From assembly GCA_017964325.1 (NCBI GenBank), contig JAGCSE010000277.1:1-5706 (forward strand): a stretch of DNA of 5,706 nucleotides. The letters run 5' to 3'. Source of the DNA: Victivallales bacterium. GTDB lineage: Bacteria; Verrucomicrobiota; Lentisphaeria; Oligosphaerales; Oligosphaeraceae. The translations under genes and the position numbers were made by a program. The notes below the pieces were generated by a model, which worked only from the letters and a program-made list of their open reading frames with translations, ran no database searches and had not been told where the DNA came from. Numbering within the stretch: the first letter of the stretch is position 1; each line of letters begins with the position of its first letter. Positions 5,352 through 5,706 of this stretch are shown here, one piece after another.

Positions 5352-5706
5352 TCATTCCGCCTTCTTCAGGCAGCAGGCAGGTTTTGCCTTTGGGCAAGCA
5401 GACTTGGCATCAGCTTCGACCTTCTTGCAGCATTCCGCTTTCTTTAAACAGCAAGCGGGCTTGGCGTCAGCTTCGGCCTTTTTGCAGCATTCCGCACCCT
5501 CTTTGCAGCAAGCAGGCTTTGCGCAGCACTTTGCGCCTTCCTTGCAGCATTCCGCGCCTTCTTTGCAGCAAGCAGGTTTTTCGCAGCACTTCGCGCCTTC
5601 CTTGCAGCATTCCGCGCCTTCTTTGCAGCAAGCAGGTTTTTCGCAGCACTTCGCGCCTTCCTTGCAGCATTCCGCACCCTCATTGCAACAAGCGGGTTTC
5701 GCGCAG
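5352..5706 (-). CDS. Cysteine-rich tandem-repeat protein, unknown function (5'-truncated by window edge)
   Basis: Not a family I can name. In the frame ending at TGA 5354-5352, the visible 117 residues hold 30 Cys (14 CC pairs), the rest being mainly Lys, Glu, Ala, Gly and Pro. The repeat unit is 20 residues of the form CCKEGAECCKEGAKCCEKPA. It degenerates toward the C-terminus into longer spacers containing EADAK, with LKKAE as the final residues. There are no aromatic residues and no membrane segment in the visible part. Dense CC pairs in a charged hydrophilic context suggest metal or persulfide binding of a metallothionein-like kind, or a thiol/sulfur sink; this is inference from composition only. 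The N-terminus, and any signal peptide, is outside the window. The gene lies upstream of the cysteine operon in the same direction but is separated by a terminator and a promoter. The other two frames are also open and repetitive, but give Ala/Arg/Lys-rich or Leu/Arg-rich proteins that are by-products of the repeat. Confidence 0.75.
   Translation of the reverse strand, partial: CAKPACCNEGAECCKEGAKCCEKPACCKEGAECCKEGAKCCEKPACCKEGAECCKEGAKCCAKPACCKEGAECCKKAEADAKPACCLKKAECCKKVEADAKSACPKAKPACCLKKAE
5482..5706 (-). repeat. 60-bp tandem repeat within the cysteine-rich gene
   Basis: An exact 60-bp period runs for about 3.75 copies to the window edge. The copies starting at 5521 and 5581 differ at only two positions, while the flanking partial copies are more diverged. 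Each unit encodes 20 residues with three CC pairs spaced 5, 5 and 4 residues apart. The near-identity at DNA level, including synonymous positions, points to recent duplication or gene conversion, and copy number may vary between strains. Confidence 0.92.

Noticed and set aside
5467..5670. Minus-strand open frame giving a Leu/Arg/Cys repeat protein
   Set aside because: Third frame of the same repeat. Its start lies inside repeat units, with no ribosome site or sensible protein composition.
5444..5683. Minus-strand open frame giving an Ala/Arg/Lys-rich repeat protein
   Set aside because: It is another frame of the 60-bp repeat. The frame with regular CC pairs runs through the whole region to a stop at 5352 just before a terminator, and fits a real gene better.
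5482..5706. CRISPR array
   Set aside because: The period is uniform with no unique spacers, and the repeat is in-frame coding sequence.

Overview
The window is a bacterial chromosome segment in which every supported gene lies on the minus strand, so transcription runs from high to low coordinates. Coding DNA is roughly half GC and the intergenic stretch is clearly AT-rich. Ribosome binding sites are strong and Shine-Dalgarno-like. No gene allows a firm taxonomic call. The CysO/Mec pathway is best known from high-GC Actinobacteria, but the base composition does not suggest that group. No mobile element, tRNA, rRNA or CRISPR array is visible.

Layout in the direction of transcription: (1) 5706-5352, the 3' part of a gene for an extremely cysteine-rich repeat protein (30 Cys in 117 visible residues) built on a 60-bp tandem repeat. 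(2) 5331-5264, a compound Rho-independent terminator. (3) 5182-5129, a sigma70-like promoter with a perfect 10-bp inverted repeat over its -10 and start site. (4) A tight six-gene operon: PLP-dependent cysteine synthase (5062-4151), JAMM metallopeptidase (4151-3726), ubiquitin-like sulfur carrier (3710-3432), E1-like adenylyltransferase fused to a rhodanese (3428-2244), family 2A encapsulin shell (2194-1238), and its cysteine desulfurase cargo (1257 to the window edge, 3'-truncated). Gaps are 49 nt or less, with two overlaps.

How the genes fit together: the first four match the thiocarboxylate route to cysteine known from Mycobacterium (CysM, Mec, CysO, MoeZ/MoeBR). The E1-rhodanese charges the carrier C-terminus with sulfur, the synthase builds cysteine on the carrier, and the JAMM peptidase releases it. 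The last two encode a protein nanocompartment and an enzyme that removes sulfur from cysteine. The operon therefore joins cysteine assembly to compartmentalised cysteine desulfuration. That could be a store-and-retrieve sulfur cycle, which is inference. The carrier gene encodes an extra Cys after its Gly-Gly (terminal Ala-Gly-Gly-Cys), so the precursor should need trimming and resembles the pathway's own carrier-cysteine intermediate. The cysteine-rich protein next door could be a sulfur or metal sink, but it is a separate transcription unit and its link is unproven.
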